This document shows, one piece after another, positions 15,035 to 24,599 of a DNA stretch of 41,373 nt. Made by a program: the position numbers and the translations under genes. The notes beneath the pieces are model-generated. The model was not told the origin of the DNA and made no database searches. It worked only from the letters and a program-made list of their open reading frames with translations. This DNA comes from a virus. Every line of letters starts with the position of its first letter. Position 1 is the first letter of the stretch. Where the stretch lies: positions 1 through 41,373 of IMG/VR virus record IMGVR_UViG_3300028908_000132. One strand, given 5' to 3'.

Positions 15035-16019
15035 CATGACCGTTCTGGACCTCAAGAACGAGGTCTGCCGCTTCCTTGGCTTTCCGAGCGACATCACGGA
15101 CTGGTCGAGCGAGACACGGCTCCCGTCCGCGGAAAAGCAGTCCGTCGAGTCCATCATTGTAGCCGGGCTTCGGCAGTTCTATTACCCGCCCGGATACCGC
15201 TGGTCCTTCCTACGTCCAGTCCGCGAAATCGTCGTCTGGCCCACGACGACAAACAGGACGATCGCGGCGGTCGGCTCGGACGCGAGCGGATACTACATCA
15301 CGCTCAATACTGACACGTTCTACGAGTCCATGATCGGTTGCGAGATCGAAGTGTCCGGCGGCGGGACGTATACCGTCACCGATACGGATACGTCCTGGGG
15401 CGGAAGCGCCACGAAGAAAGCCTGGGTGTCCACCGATCCCAGCGCCGAGTCCATCGGCGCGTCCGTTACGATCACGTCTCGCGGCTGGGCGACGTTGCCA
15501 ATCGACTGCGCCGGAGTCCTGGGCGACATTTGGTACAACGAGGGAACTGGGCGGTACAAGCCGATCGAAATCGTGAGCCAGGGCAACATCCAGGAGATGT
15601 ATCAGGTCAGCGTGCAAACAGGATGGCCGCGATACGCATCCATCACGAGAGAACCGACATACGACGGGAGCGTGGGGCAGCGAGATCGGCTCTACGTGTT
15701 CCCGATACCGGACAACTACTACCGGCTCGTATATCTGAGCGAGATTCGGCCTGAGATGCAGGACGATGACGCACGCATCGAAGGCGGACCCGAGAACCTG
15801 GAGGCCGTCACCGAGGCGTGCCTGTCAGTAGCCGAGCAGCGGGATAATGACGAGATCGGGATTCACACGGTCCAGTTCGAGAAGCTGCTGGCGGCAGCGA
15901 TTGCGCGGGATAAGAGGATGCGAGCGCCGGAGCGGCTGACAAAGAGCGCGCTCAAGCCGGCCTACGATGGCTGGCGGCCGGTCTGGCCAGACACCGTTGT
16001 TACTGCGGAGACAAGCTGA
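15018..16019 (+). CDS. Head-tail adaptor-like structural protein (333 aa)
   Basis: The N-terminal helical region (LKNEVCRFLGF, then EKQSVESIIVAGLRQFYYPP) resembles adaptor proteins of the P22 gp4 or related type that attach beneath the portal. A beta-rich insertion (residues about 80-150) and a C-terminal helical part (residues about 250-300) complete it. It probably connects portal and tail nozzle. The name rests on recalled family patterns and gene order. Confidence 0.65.
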   Translation: MASRLDMTVLDLKNEVCRFLGFPSDITDWSSETRLPSAEKQSVESIIVAGLRQFYYPPGYRWSFLRPVREIVVWPTTTNRTIAAVGSDASGYYITLNTDTFYESMIGCEIEVSGGGTYTVTDTDTSWGGSATKKAWVSTDPSAESIGASVTITSRGWATLPIDCAGVLGDIWYNEGTGRYKPIEIVSQGNIQEMYQVSVQTGWPRYASITREPTYDGSVGQRDRLYVFPIPDNYYRLVYLSEIRPEMQDDDARIEGGPENLEAVTEACLSVAEQRDNDEIGIHTVQFEKLLAAAIARDKRMRAPERLTKSALKPAYDGWRPVWPDTVVTAETS

Positions 16020-16020
16020 T

Positions 16021-16377
16021 ATGGGAACGACACTTTCGTACACGAGCAGCAAGGCGGCGGAACAGGCCAGCGGCAGCAGCTTTACCGCGGCAGGCGCCAA
16101 GGCGTTCACGCCGCCGAGTTCGCACAAGTGGTTCAAGTGCGCCGTGTTCAACAAGGGCACGAGCGGCGCCAACCTGTACATCCTCTGGAACGACGACCCG
16201 GACAGTCCGGCTGTGGACCCGACCAATGGAAACTGGGACGTGGAACTCGCACCAGGCAAGATGGTTACGAGCCCGGACGGCATCCAGGTCACGAACGTCG
16301 GCATCTACGCCGATGCGGCCGCGACCTATGGCGATGATTTCGTAGTCCGTGGCTGGAGCGACGGCACCAACGAGTAA
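16021..16377 (+). CDS. Small beta-rich structural protein (118 aa)
   Basis: Starts one base after the preceding gene. Almost all beta-strand pattern, Ser/Ala-rich at the N-terminus, with KWFKCAVFNKG and LYILWNDDP segments typical of small beta-sandwich virion proteins. It precedes the nozzle gene by five bases. Possibly a head fibre, tail accessory or decoration protein. Confidence 0.55.
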   Translation: MGTTLSYTSSKAAEQASGSSFTAAGAKAFTPPSSHKWFKCAVFNKGTSGANLYILWNDDPDSPAVDPTNGNWDVELAPGKMVTSPDGIQVTNVGIYADAAATYGDDFVVRGWSDGTNE

Positions 16378-16382
16378 CCGGA

Positions 16383-18992
16383 ATGGCGAAGAAGCGGCGG
16401 AAGATTCTCGGCTTTCCGGTTGGCGGCGTTGACCAGGCCACGCCGGAATCGTATCAGCGCCAGAGCACGGTGCTCGACGCGTTCAACGTGCTTCCACGCG
16501 ACCAGCTGGATCTGCGCGTCCGCGGCGGCAGCCGGCCCGGTGTCGTGCCGATGATCTGGGGCGGGCCCGCGAGCCGCTGCACACTTCTCAAGACGATCGA
16601 AGGCCGGCCGGACGAACGCGAAGCCGAATGGTACGAGGACTTCGACGGCGACCGCATGCGGCCCACCCTCGCGCTCGACGATATCGGCGGATGGTCCTCG
16701 ATCGACTGGAGCACGAACACTACGCCAAACCTTCTCTCCGCGCCGCTGCTTGGCCCGGATTCATTCCTCGCGCTACCGAGCGGCGTGACAACCGCCGGCG
16801 CCACGCGAACGTGGCAGGACGAGGATGCGCGCGACACCACGAACAACTACGGCTACGAGATCGCGCTGATGCTGTCCCCGCCCTCCGGCGGCCAGTTCAA
16901 CAGCACCGACAAGGTGTACATCGCCGCGATGCTGGACGACACGTCGCCCCAACCGTTCAAGGACAGCGCGCTGCTGCACTTCTACCACACCGGAAGCGAC
17001 TGGCATCTCGTCTACCGGGACTACGAGAACTTCACCGGCGCCAACGGGGAAAGCGCAAGCCAGAGCGACAGCGACCATTCGCCCGGCTGGCTGATCTTCC
17101 GCTACTACTACCTGAGCGGCGGGGCCTACGGCTTCATCGCCTGGTGGAAGGGCAACGCGCTGGCAGGCGCGAGCCCACCGCTCGGCAACGGATCGCGCAC
17201 GCCGAAGGGCCACGGCATCGGCATCATCATCGACGGTGCGAACGCGCCGCGGATCGACGCAATGCGCATCCGCTACTTCAAGAATATCGCGGTCGCGTCC
17301 CCACGGAAGCGGCTGGTCGCGGTCTTCGAGAACGGCTCGCTCTACCGTCAGGCGCGGCTGGAAGATGGCGAAGTAGCGTCTCCTACGTCAAGCACGCCGA
17401 ACACGGATACGCTCGTACAGGTCGGGAGCACCGGCGATCTGGCCGCGAACGAACGGCACGAAGCGGCCGAGTTCCAGGGCTCGCTCTACATCACCGACGG
17501 GCTAGCACCGAAGTATTACGGCGATTGCTACGCAGATTCCGCCCTTGATGCAATCATACTCACCCGCGAGGACGTATCCGCATCCGTAGGCGATTACGTA
17601 GTCGTCCAATTCAGGAAACCAGCGACAAACAATGTCGAAGGTGTGTACGAAATCACCGGCGTCGTGTCTGGAAGCGGTAAGACCACGCTCCTCATCCAAG
17701 ACCTGAACGGAGACGTTCCGGCATGGACAACTGACGATCAGTACGATTCGCTGGACGGCCAGGCGGTTGCAACTGTTGTGTCCGAGCGCGCAAAGGTCTA
17801 CGTTCCAAAATATGTGCCGGACGCGAATAACGACTCGTACACGACCGATAAGATCATCGACTGGGACGAGGCAAAGGACCGCAACGGGAATTACGATCCC
17901 GCTGGATTCGTACCTGTCGGCTGCCCGCTCATCGCCACATTCCAAGATCGGCTCGTGCTCGCCGGTAATCCACAGAACGCCTGGTACATGAGCCGGCGGA
18001 ATGTGCCAAATGACTTCAACTACTACGCCACCGACGACGGGCGCGCCGTTGCCGGAACGCTGTCAGACACCGGATCAACCGGAGAGCCGATGACGGCGCT
18101 TATCCCGTTCGGCGACGACTACCTCGTATTCGGTGGCCGGTCGAGCCTGTGGGTCATGCGCGGCGACCCCGTTCTTGGCGGTACGCTCAACAACATCAGC
18201 AGAAGCGTCGGCGTCGCCGGGCCGCGGGCATGGTGCCATACCCCGAACGGCGGGCTCGTGTTTCTCGCTCGTAGCGGCGGGCTGTACATGCTCGCCTACG
18301 AACTCAACCGCGGGTGGTTTCCGGTTCCGCTGTCAGGCGGGAAGATTCCCAAAGATCTCTCGACCGTCGATCTCGCGCGCGACCCGGTGCTCGCGTTCGA
18401 CCGCCGCCTGGATGGCGTCTGGTTGTTCAACGGACGCGAGCCACGTGGAGCGGAACACTCGTGGTTCATCGACTGGCCGACGAAGAGCTTTTGGCGGCAG
18501 TACATCCGCCGTGGCCACTCGCCGGCTTCCATCGTTGAGCTTCTGGCGCCGGGCCGAAACGACTGCGGGATCGTGTACGGAACCGGATCTGGCAGAATCA
18601 TGGGCCTGCGCATGGACTTCGCCGGCGACGCGCCAAAGACCAGCGGAGGCGTCACCGAAGTCTACGCGAACTCGGCGTGGATCATCTTTGGGCCGCTCAG
18701 TAACGGCATGCTCAAGGCGAATCTTACCCTGATTCGTGCCACGCTTGATCCCGATTCCGCGCCGGTCGCATGGAGCGTACATCGGGGCGACACCGCGGAC
18801 GATATTCTCGACAGCGACAACAACCTCGCCAGCGGAACATGGAACGGCGGACGCAACTACGCCAATCGGCCACGGATCGGCGGCCAGCGGCTCGCGCTTC
18901 GACTCGACGGCGATGGGTCCAGCCTCTACCCGTGGGCACTGGATGAGATCGAGATCGACCTGCGGCACGCAGGCGAACCGAGGAAGCTGTAG
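16383..18992 (+). CDS. Tail nozzle / tail tubular protein B-like (869 aa)
   Basis: Large tail protein similar in layout to T7 gp12 (nozzle). The N-terminus has the recurrent phage pattern FPVGGVDQATPESYQRQST followed by QLDLRVRGGSRPG. Residues about 80-300 form a jelly-roll-like insertion with aromatic strands. The later part has propeller-like strands (RLVLAGNPQNAWYMSR, then LIPFGDDYLVFGGRSSLWV and GGLVFLARSGGLYML) typical of the nozzle blades. It should form the short tail tube with adaptor proteins and supports the podovirus assignment. No frameshift or truncation is evident. Confidence 0.8.
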   Translation: MAKKRRKILGFPVGGVDQATPESYQRQSTVLDAFNVLPRDQLDLRVRGGSRPGVVPMIWGGPASRCTLLKTIEGRPDEREAEWYEDFDGDRMRPTLALDDIGGWSSIDWSTNTTPNLLSAPLLGPDSFLALPSGVTTAGATRTWQDEDARDTTNNYGYEIALMLSPPSGGQFNSTDKVYIAAMLDDTSPQPFKDSALLHFYHTGSDWHLVYRDYENFTGANGESASQSDSDHSPGWLIFRYYYLSGGAYGFIAWWKGNALAGASPPLGNGSRTPKGHGIGIIIDGANAPRIDAMRIRYFKNIAVASPRKRLVAVFENGSLYRQARLEDGEVASPTSSTPNTDTLVQVGSTGDLAANERHEAAEFQGSLYITDGLAPKYYGDCYADSALDAIILTREDVSASVGDYVVVQFRKPATNNVEGVYEITGVVSGSGKTTLLIQDLNGDVPAWTTDDQYDSLDGQAVATVVSERAKVYVPKYVPDANNDSYTTDKIIDWDEAKDRNGNYDPAGFVPVGCPLIATFQDRLVLAGNPQNAWYMSRRNVPNDFNYYATDDGRAVAGTLSDTGSTGEPMTALIPFGDDYLVFGGRSSLWVMRGDPVLGGTLNNISRSVGVAGPRAWCHTPNGGLVFLARSGGLYMLAYELNRGWFPVPLSGGKIPKDLSTVDLARDPVLAFDRRLDGVWLFNGREPRGAEHSWFIDWPTKSFWRQYIRRGHSPASIVELLAPGRNDCGIVYGTGSGRIMGLRMDFAGDAPKTSGGVTEVYANSAWIIFGPLSNGMLKANLTLIRATLDPDSAPVAWSVHRGDTADDILDSDNNLASGTWNGGRNYANRPRIGGQRLALRLDGDGSSLYPWALDEIEIDLRHAGEPRKL

Positions 18993-18993
18993 G

Positions 18994-19353
18994 ATGACAC
19001 CGCACAGCGACAACCTGCTTCTGCGAAAGCTGCGGACGCTGACCGATACGGTCACGACGATGAGCAATACGATTACCGCCGCAATCGCGGACCTGACACG
19101 CGAAGTCCAGTCGCTGTCGTGGGCGATCCCGGCGGGTACACTGTTGCAGGAGAATGGCGACGCACTGCTCACGGAAGACAATGACAGGATTCTGCTGGAG
19201 GGTATGAACGCCGCCGCAGTAGCGGAATCGCACCGCAGCGCGCTGACCACGGAAGATGGTCGCGTACTTGTTACCCAATCTGGCGAACCGATCCTGCGTC
19301 AAATGACGGAGGGCGGCTATACCGTCGAAGCCACTGAACCGGAGCCACTGTAA
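18994..19353 (+). CDS. Small tail-associated protein with GD-repeat C-terminus (119 aa)
   Basis: The N-terminal 45 residues are a helical, coiled-coil-like segment (LLRKLRTLTDTVTTMSNTI). The C-terminal half has short repeated strands of the ENGDALLTEDNDRILLEG type, common in phage tail fibre tips and fibre connectors. The start ATG at 18994 lies just after the nozzle stop. Ends with a TAATG overlap. Confidence 0.6.
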   Translation: MTPHSDNLLLRKLRTLTDTVTTMSNTITAAIADLTREVQSLSWAIPAGTLLQENGDALLTEDNDRILLEGMNAAAVAESHRSALTTEDGRVLVTQSGEPILRQMTEGGYTVEATEPEPL

Positions 19354-20108
19354 TGGCAGATTCGGCAATAGGAAGTCTACCGAGCATCGGAACGGTCGCC
19401 GACGATGACGTGCTCGCCATCGTGGATACATCGGCCAACTTGACGAAGAAGGTATCCGCTTCTGCTATGCGCGCCGCGCTCGGCGTGGACGGGTGGCGCG
19501 AGATCGCGTCCAGCAAGTACACCGCGCTTCCGACCTCAAGCTCCACTATCGCCATGACCGATACGAGCGACTTCGCGGTGGGGATGGCTGTGCGCTGGAC
19601 ACAATCCGGGACAGACTACTACGGCATCGTGTCCGCTGTATCCGCGAGCACGTCCATCACCGTCCACGGGCCGGCGCTCAGTACCAGCGTCAACATTACC
19701 GCCCTGTACGCCGGCGACGATAGCAGGATCGTGCAGCGGGACGTGCTCATCTCCGGCAACTACGGGGACGGCGCTGCCGATCTCATCGCTTCCGACAACA
19801 AGAGCGCGTGGCGATGGAACGGGCCAGCGGCGCACCTGGTGCATTTCGCCGCGATTCACAACTCGGACGATACTGGCGCAAACCAGCCGAAGGTGAACGT
19901 GAAGGTCGGCGGCAACGCCGTGAGCACGAACGACAGCAACAACGGCGTGCAAGTTGGTACGACATGGCAGGATAACCCGGCCGCCGAAGTAAACGCGTCC
20001 AACTACGCCGTTAGCAACGGCGATGCGATCGAGATCGCATGTACGGTCGCAGGATCAAACGGAGACGCATCCGACCTGACGGTCGGAATCGTATTCGTTC
20101 TGGATTGA
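19353..20108 (+). CDS. Putative tail or head fibre protein (251 aa)
   Basis: The N-terminus (IGSLPSIGTVADDDVLAIVD then LTKKVSASAMRAAL) is the recurrent fibre-attachment pattern seen in phage fibres. The rest is Ser/Thr/Asp-rich beta structure with few charged residues, typical of receptor-facing domains. It likely attaches to the nozzle or adaptor. Confidence 0.65.
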   Translation: MADSAIGSLPSIGTVADDDVLAIVDTSANLTKKVSASAMRAALGVDGWREIASSKYTALPTSSSTIAMTDTSDFAVGMAVRWTQSGTDYYGIVSAVSASTSITVHGPALSTSVNITALYAGDDSRIVQRDVLISGNYGDGAADLIASDNKSAWRWNGPAAHLVHFAAIHNSDDTGANQPKVNVKVGGNAVSTNDSNNGVQVGTTWQDNPAAEVNASNYAVSNGDAIEIACTVAGSNGDASDLTVGIVFVLD

Positions 20109-20113
20109 GTGCC

Positions 20114-21883
20114 ATGCCAATCATGGACAGGAGATACGAGGTGAGCTATCCATTCGACTCATCGGCGGTGCATACCTGCGAGCTCGGGATCAAGACCAGC
20201 GCGACCGGTCGGGCGCGCTTCACGTCGGTCGGATACTATTTCGCCGTCCTCAACAAGTTCCGCGTGAGAGGAACAAGCACGTTCACCCAGATCGGCTTCT
20301 TTGCCCGCACGCAAACGCCAGGGACGCATTCTCAGATCCGCCTCGTCGCGTACACCAAGTCAGGCACCACCTTCACGAATGTGCTCGACACCGATATCAC
20401 GTCGCTTGTGGCAACCACTACAAGCGATGCGTGGCAGGACGTTGATCTCACCAGCCTCCCCGCCAGTTCGCGCCGCATCACTGTGACCGAATCGGACGAC
20501 TACTACGTTGGCGTTGTGGTCAAATACGAATCGGAAATCGCCTCACCCCCGCGATGGCACAGTATCTACCCGAACACCGGCTACGACCTCGGATTCGTAA
20601 CCACGGGGCTCAGCTCGTACTCGACATTCACGGAATCTGACGGGGCGAGCTCAGCCACCGAGCCGGTCGCCATCGTACTCACATTCACGACCGCAGAGGA
20701 CAAGATTCACGTCAATACAAGCGGGATCACTGGCGCTGTTGGCCAAGAAACCGCGTTCCTGCTTCCGCGGCCCACGTCCGGGACATACTCGATCATCATG
20801 CACGATGTGGACGTGGCTACCGGGCAAGCGATTACCGCGTACTACTACAGCGGAAGCGGAGGCGCGATCGCAACGCGCAACACGCACACGCACGATTCCT
20901 CAACGAACCAGATAGCGTTTGCGGGCTCCAACGCGGCCCTCAACGCGGCAGAGGCCGGAAACAAGTTCACCCATGTCGTGAACGTGGACCTCGACAACAA
21001 TGAGATCAATCTGTTCTACTGCGACCGCGGCGTGGGCCAGGGCGTGGGCGTCTATGACATCATCTGGTCGTCACACAACTGCAAGGCGGCCGGCGGGGCA
21101 CGCGGTGACTTCTACTCGTACTCGTATCCGAACGAAGTGCTGGCCTTCTCCGGCGGGGCGGCCGATGCGGCGATCGACAGCATCACCGTGTCGATTGAAC
21201 CAGTGCTGTACTTCGGCGACAGTCAGAGTTCAGCCGGAACAAGCGGTGTCGGCGATATTCGCCCCTATCGCCTCTCACTCTACGTCCACGACGCGTTCAC
21301 GATCGACCGGGAGTACATCCATGCCAGCATCCCCGGCAACCGCTTCCTTTCCACAAACAGCGCATCCACCGCCGGATATCTGCGATGGAAGCACACAACA
21401 CCTGGCAGCGGCGATCTCGTAGACATGCGCGGCGTGCTCGTGTGCTGGCCGAGCTATGGCATCAACGACATCACCGCCGTCGTGACGAGCACCGACCCGG
21501 ACACCGCAGCGCAGCAGATCGAGACGATGATGGCGGATTACGTTACGCGAATGTCGGACCTCATCAGCGATATTCGTGCAACCGGTAATCGCCTGCTGAT
21601 TATCGGACTGCCGGTGTACACGAGCCCGGGCACCGATCAGCATGACGCCGCCATAAAGCGGCTCAACGAGTTCCTGGAGGGCATGGCCTCGGGAGGCACT
21701 GGGGCCTGGTACAACCCGTACCCGCTCGGACCTGGTGTAACGGACGCCAGCAACGCGCCGCATTACACGGATTCGGGCGCCCAGCGCGTCGCCGAGTTCG
21801 CGGTGGAAGCGTACGAGTCCAACACGATCTATCACCCGGATGAATCCGGCAGCGAGTTCTACTACAGCTACGAGGTGCCCTAA
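20114..21883 (+). CDS. Tail spike/fibre with SGNH (GDSL-like) hydrolase domain (589 aa)
   Basis: The N-terminal ~365 residues are beta-rich fibre-like domains. The C-terminal ~220 residues form an SGNH esterase: block I FGDSQS with Ser370, block III YGIND (Gly449, Asn451), and a block V His550 in NAPHYTDSGAQRVAE. The residue three before the His, normally the catalytic Asp, is Asn547, so the enzyme would work as a Ser-His dyad, use Asp544, or be altered. The likely role is removal of acyl groups from a host surface polysaccharide during adsorption. ATG 20114 is chosen; an extended start overlaps the previous gene. Confidence 0.82.
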   Translation: MPIMDRRYEVSYPFDSSAVHTCELGIKTSATGRARFTSVGYYFAVLNKFRVRGTSTFTQIGFFARTQTPGTHSQIRLVAYTKSGTTFTNVLDTDITSLVATTTSDAWQDVDLTSLPASSRRITVTESDDYYVGVVVKYESEIASPPRWHSIYPNTGYDLGFVTTGLSSYSTFTESDGASSATEPVAIVLTFTTAEDKIHVNTSGITGAVGQETAFLLPRPTSGTYSIIMHDVDVATGQAITAYYYSGSGGAIATRNTHTHDSSTNQIAFAGSNAALNAAEAGNKFTHVVNVDLDNNEINLFYCDRGVGQGVGVYDIIWSSHNCKAAGGARGDFYSYSYPNEVLAFSGGAADAAIDSITVSIEPVLYFGDSQSSAGTSGVGDIRPYRLSLYVHDAFTIDREYIHASIPGNRFLSTNSASTAGYLRWKHTTPGSGDLVDMRGVLVCWPSYGINDITAVVTSTDPDTAAQQIETMMADYVTRMSDLISDIRATGNRLLIIGLPVYTSPGTDQHDAAIKRLNEFLEGMASGGTGAWYNPYPLGPGVTDASNAPHYTDSGAQRVAEFAVEAYESNTIYHPDESGSEFYYSYEVP

Positions 21884-23286
21884 TGGCTGCATTCGATATG
21901 CTACTCAGCCCGGTCGGGAGCCTGTTGTTTAACGTCGGGCTCGACTTCCTCGGAGAGCGCAACCGGCAAGCGACAACCGCGCTCAACATTGCCAACCAAC
22001 AGGCCGGACTGTCGATGCTTGAGGGTACCGGGGCGCTCGCGCACGACCTGTACAGTGGCGTCGGCGCCAACCTGTACGTACCCTACTCGTCCGCGCTCGG
22101 CTCCGACTGGAATCTCGCGCCGGCCCAGCCTGGATATGTGGCGACAACCGGGGCGCCGCCGACCGTGGGCGGATACAGCGCGCCGCCAGCCACCGTGAAC
22201 ATCATGGACGTGTGGGACAAGATCGGACGCGCCGGGCCGCTCCAATCGCTCAAGTGGATTCTCAATCCCATGTCGTTCTACCGCGACACCGGCTTGCTCA
22301 GCGCAATGGCACCGCAATCCGCCCAGCAGCGGTCGGGAGTTCCGCAGGCCCGGCAGGGACAGGGCGCCCAGCAGCAGGCTGGCCCCAAGAGCGACAAGAA
22401 CCGGGCAAACCCGAAGCGTGGCATCCTCGCGCCGAACCCGAAAGGCGGATACGTCGTCAAGGCCGACGACGACGATGGCGCTATCGCCAAGAAGTGGTCG
22501 AGGCTGGCGAAGGACTTGCTCGCGGAAACTGAGCACTTCGGGGAGGCGGCCAGGCAGAACATCAAGGAGGCGTTCGATAACGCCTATCAGCGCGGCTACG
22601 AGAGCCTGAAACGGCGCGGACTCACCAGCAGCACGATCACCCAGTCGCTCAGGCTCGCAACCGAACGAGAGCGGGAGAGGGCGAACCGCCAGATCGACGA
22701 AGCGCTCGAGTCCATCCGTCGCGGGATCAAGCAGAGCACTGGAACGTCCTCGATCAATCAGCAGTTCGCAACATTCATGGACTTCGCCAACAAGCTCTAC
22801 AACCTGGGGATGACAGATGCGGCCCAGCAGGTCCAAGCGAATGTGCAGAACGCAGCGGCCCGGATGGGGTTGCAGTTCAACTACGACCCGACCTTCCTGA
22901 ACACAATCGGCCAGGGCGTGAGCGAAGTGGCCCGCACGAAGGCAATCGAGGAAGCGGTCAAATCGAGCCAGCCCAATGCGTTCGAGAGCATGATCCCTGG
23001 GCTTGGCAGCGCGGCCGGGATGGGCGTCGGCGCGCTTGTCGGCGGGCCCACCGGCGCATTGGTCGGCGCCGGACTCGGAGGAACGTTTGGCAGTGCCGGA
23101 GCGGCCGCGGTGGGCGTACCCGGAGCCGGCGACGCGATGAGCAATTACCTCGCCCTCTCAATGTATCCCTACATGATGGGACTGACGCCAGCGGGCGCTT
23201 CCGGCGCCGGCTACATGGCTCCGCCTCCTGGAATGGCAGGCGATATCTGGTCCGGACGATATCTCAGCATGTTGCCGTTCGGCTAA
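21883..23286 (+). CDS. Internal virion (ejection) protein with glycine-zipper segment (467 aa)
   Basis: Starts by overlapping the SGNH gene stop (TAATG). Helical N-terminus (SLLFNVGLDFLGERNRQATTALNIANQQAG), a Lys/Arg-rich helical centre with a long coiled coil (residues about 200-285), and a C-terminal Gly/Ala-rich hydrophobic stretch (about 372-425) with repeated GxxxG patterns that could insert in membranes. This resembles the small ejection proteins (T7 gp14 class) that form the outer-membrane part of the DNA channel. Confidence 0.65.
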   Translation: MAAFDMLLSPVGSLLFNVGLDFLGERNRQATTALNIANQQAGLSMLEGTGALAHDLYSGVGANLYVPYSSALGSDWNLAPAQPGYVATTGAPPTVGGYSAPPATVNIMDVWDKIGRAGPLQSLKWILNPMSFYRDTGLLSAMAPQSAQQRSGVPQARQGQGAQQQAGPKSDKNRANPKRGILAPNPKGGYVVKADDDDGAIAKKWSRLAKDLLAETEHFGEAARQNIKEAFDNAYQRGYESLKRRGLTSSTITQSLRLATERERERANRQIDEALESIRRGIKQSTGTSSINQQFATFMDFANKLYNLGMTDAAQQVQANVQNAAARMGLQFNYDPTFLNTIGQGVSEVARTKAIEEAVKSSQPNAFESMIPGLGSAAGMGVGALVGGPTGALVGAGLGGTFGSAGAAAVGVPGAGDAMSNYLALSMYPYMMGLTPAGASGAGYMAPPPGMAGDIWSGRYLSMLPFG

Positions 23287-23298
23287 AAGGGGTCGCAC

Positions 23299-24597
23299 AT
23301 GGTTATCGAGCTTGGATCACCGTATCCGTCTGCGACCGGACAGGCCCTCGCCGCCATTGCGCAGGGCCGGCTCGCGGCGGCGCAGATTCAGAACCAGGCC
23401 GCACAGCGGGTCGGTGGCGATCCCGCCGCGCTGGCGAACGCGCTCCTCGGCATGGCACAGCAGCGCACCAGCTATGATTACGCGCTTAAGTCCGCCCAAG
23501 CGAAGCAGGCGTTCGACCTCTACAAGCTCGGCCGCAAGGAGCAATTCGACCTGTTCAAGCAGCAGCGAGGCGCCGAACTTGACCTTCAGCGCCAGCAGGC
23601 CAACCTCGACGCCCAACGCCGCATGCAGCTTGAGACTCAGCAGGCCATCCAACAGAGGCAACTCGCACGCGAAGCGATGAAGCTTCAGCAGAAGCGACTG
23701 GAAAGCGTCCTCCCACAACTGGGGATGACATTCGACCAGTATGTGCGATACTCTAGGCTCGCCGGCATCGACCCGAGCGATGTGGATGCAGGGATTCAGT
23801 TCTTCTCCGAGAACGAGCCATACCAGCCGCCAAAGATTCAACAGGAGATTCAGAAGCTCAACAACGAAATCGCCGCGCTGCGAGAGGAAGCGCCACGGTA
23901 TGCCGCGGTCGGCCTGGCTGATGCCCAGGGGCTCAGCGAGCAGCTTGACGCACTCACGCAGAAGCGCAATCGGCTCATGGCGAGCGGCTGGGCCTTCCGC
24001 CCGCGACAGGAGAAGCCGTTTGCGCAGCGCGTCGCAGAGCGGATTACCCCGCTCGATGCGATGGGCCTGCCCGGCGCAATCGCGTATGACGACGGAAGCG
24101 GAACAATCAAGATCGTGCAGCAACGCAATGTCGGCAAGGGCTCGGCGGACGAGAAGATCGCAGAAGCGCTTGATCGCGTTGCGAACATCCCTGACCCCGC
24201 GGCGCGGCTCCAAGCCGCGCGCGACGAGATTCGCCGATCGCTGCCGTACACGTCAATCCTGTCCATCGCCAAGGCGTCCCAGTTGAGCCTCCAAGACGCG
24301 GCCCTGCTCGGAAGCGACCCGGCCAAGGAGAAGGCCATCGAACAGCAGCGGATGCAGCAGCTTCTCGACAGCCTCATCAGGGCACGGCGGCCGGAATGGT
24401 TCCAGGAACAAGGCGGAGGCACGGTCGGGCGGGAGGCCCAACCGGCAGCAGCGGAGCCCAGCGCGCCGCCAGAGCCGCCGCCACTTCCGTGGCCATCTGA
24501 CGGGCAATTCGAGCCGAACAAGGTCTACGAGCGGTTCGGGCACAAGTTCAAGGCCGTCGAAAAGGACGGCAAGATCGTCCTCATCAGGGTTGATTGA
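23299..24597 (+). CDS. Internal virion protein, coiled-coil rich (432 aa)
   Basis: AAAAGGGG precedes the ATG. Residues 10-150 are Gln/Ala/Arg-rich helices and a long coiled coil (FDLFKQQRGAELDLQRQQA), followed by further helices. The C-terminal 80 residues are Pro/Ala-rich and end in a small basic beta region. Its place between the gp14-like and giant proteins suggests a T7 gp15-class ejection protein that forms part of the periplasmic tube. Confidence 0.6.
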   Translation: MVIELGSPYPSATGQALAAIAQGRLAAAQIQNQAAQRVGGDPAALANALLGMAQQRTSYDYALKSAQAKQAFDLYKLGRKEQFDLFKQQRGAELDLQRQQANLDAQRRMQLETQQAIQQRQLAREAMKLQQKRLESVLPQLGMTFDQYVRYSRLAGIDPSDVDAGIQFFSENEPYQPPKIQQEIQKLNNEIAALREEAPRYAAVGLADAQGLSEQLDALTQKRNRLMASGWAFRPRQEKPFAQRVAERITPLDAMGLPGAIAYDDGSGTIKIVQQRNVGKGSADEKIAEALDRVANIPDPAARLQAARDEIRRSLPYTSILSIAKASQLSLQDAALLGSDPAKEKAIEQQRMQQLLDSLIRARRPEWFQEQGGGTVGREAQPAAAEPSAPPEPPPLPWPSDGQFEPNKVYERFGHKFKAVEKDGKIVLIRVD

Positions 24598-24599
24598 CC

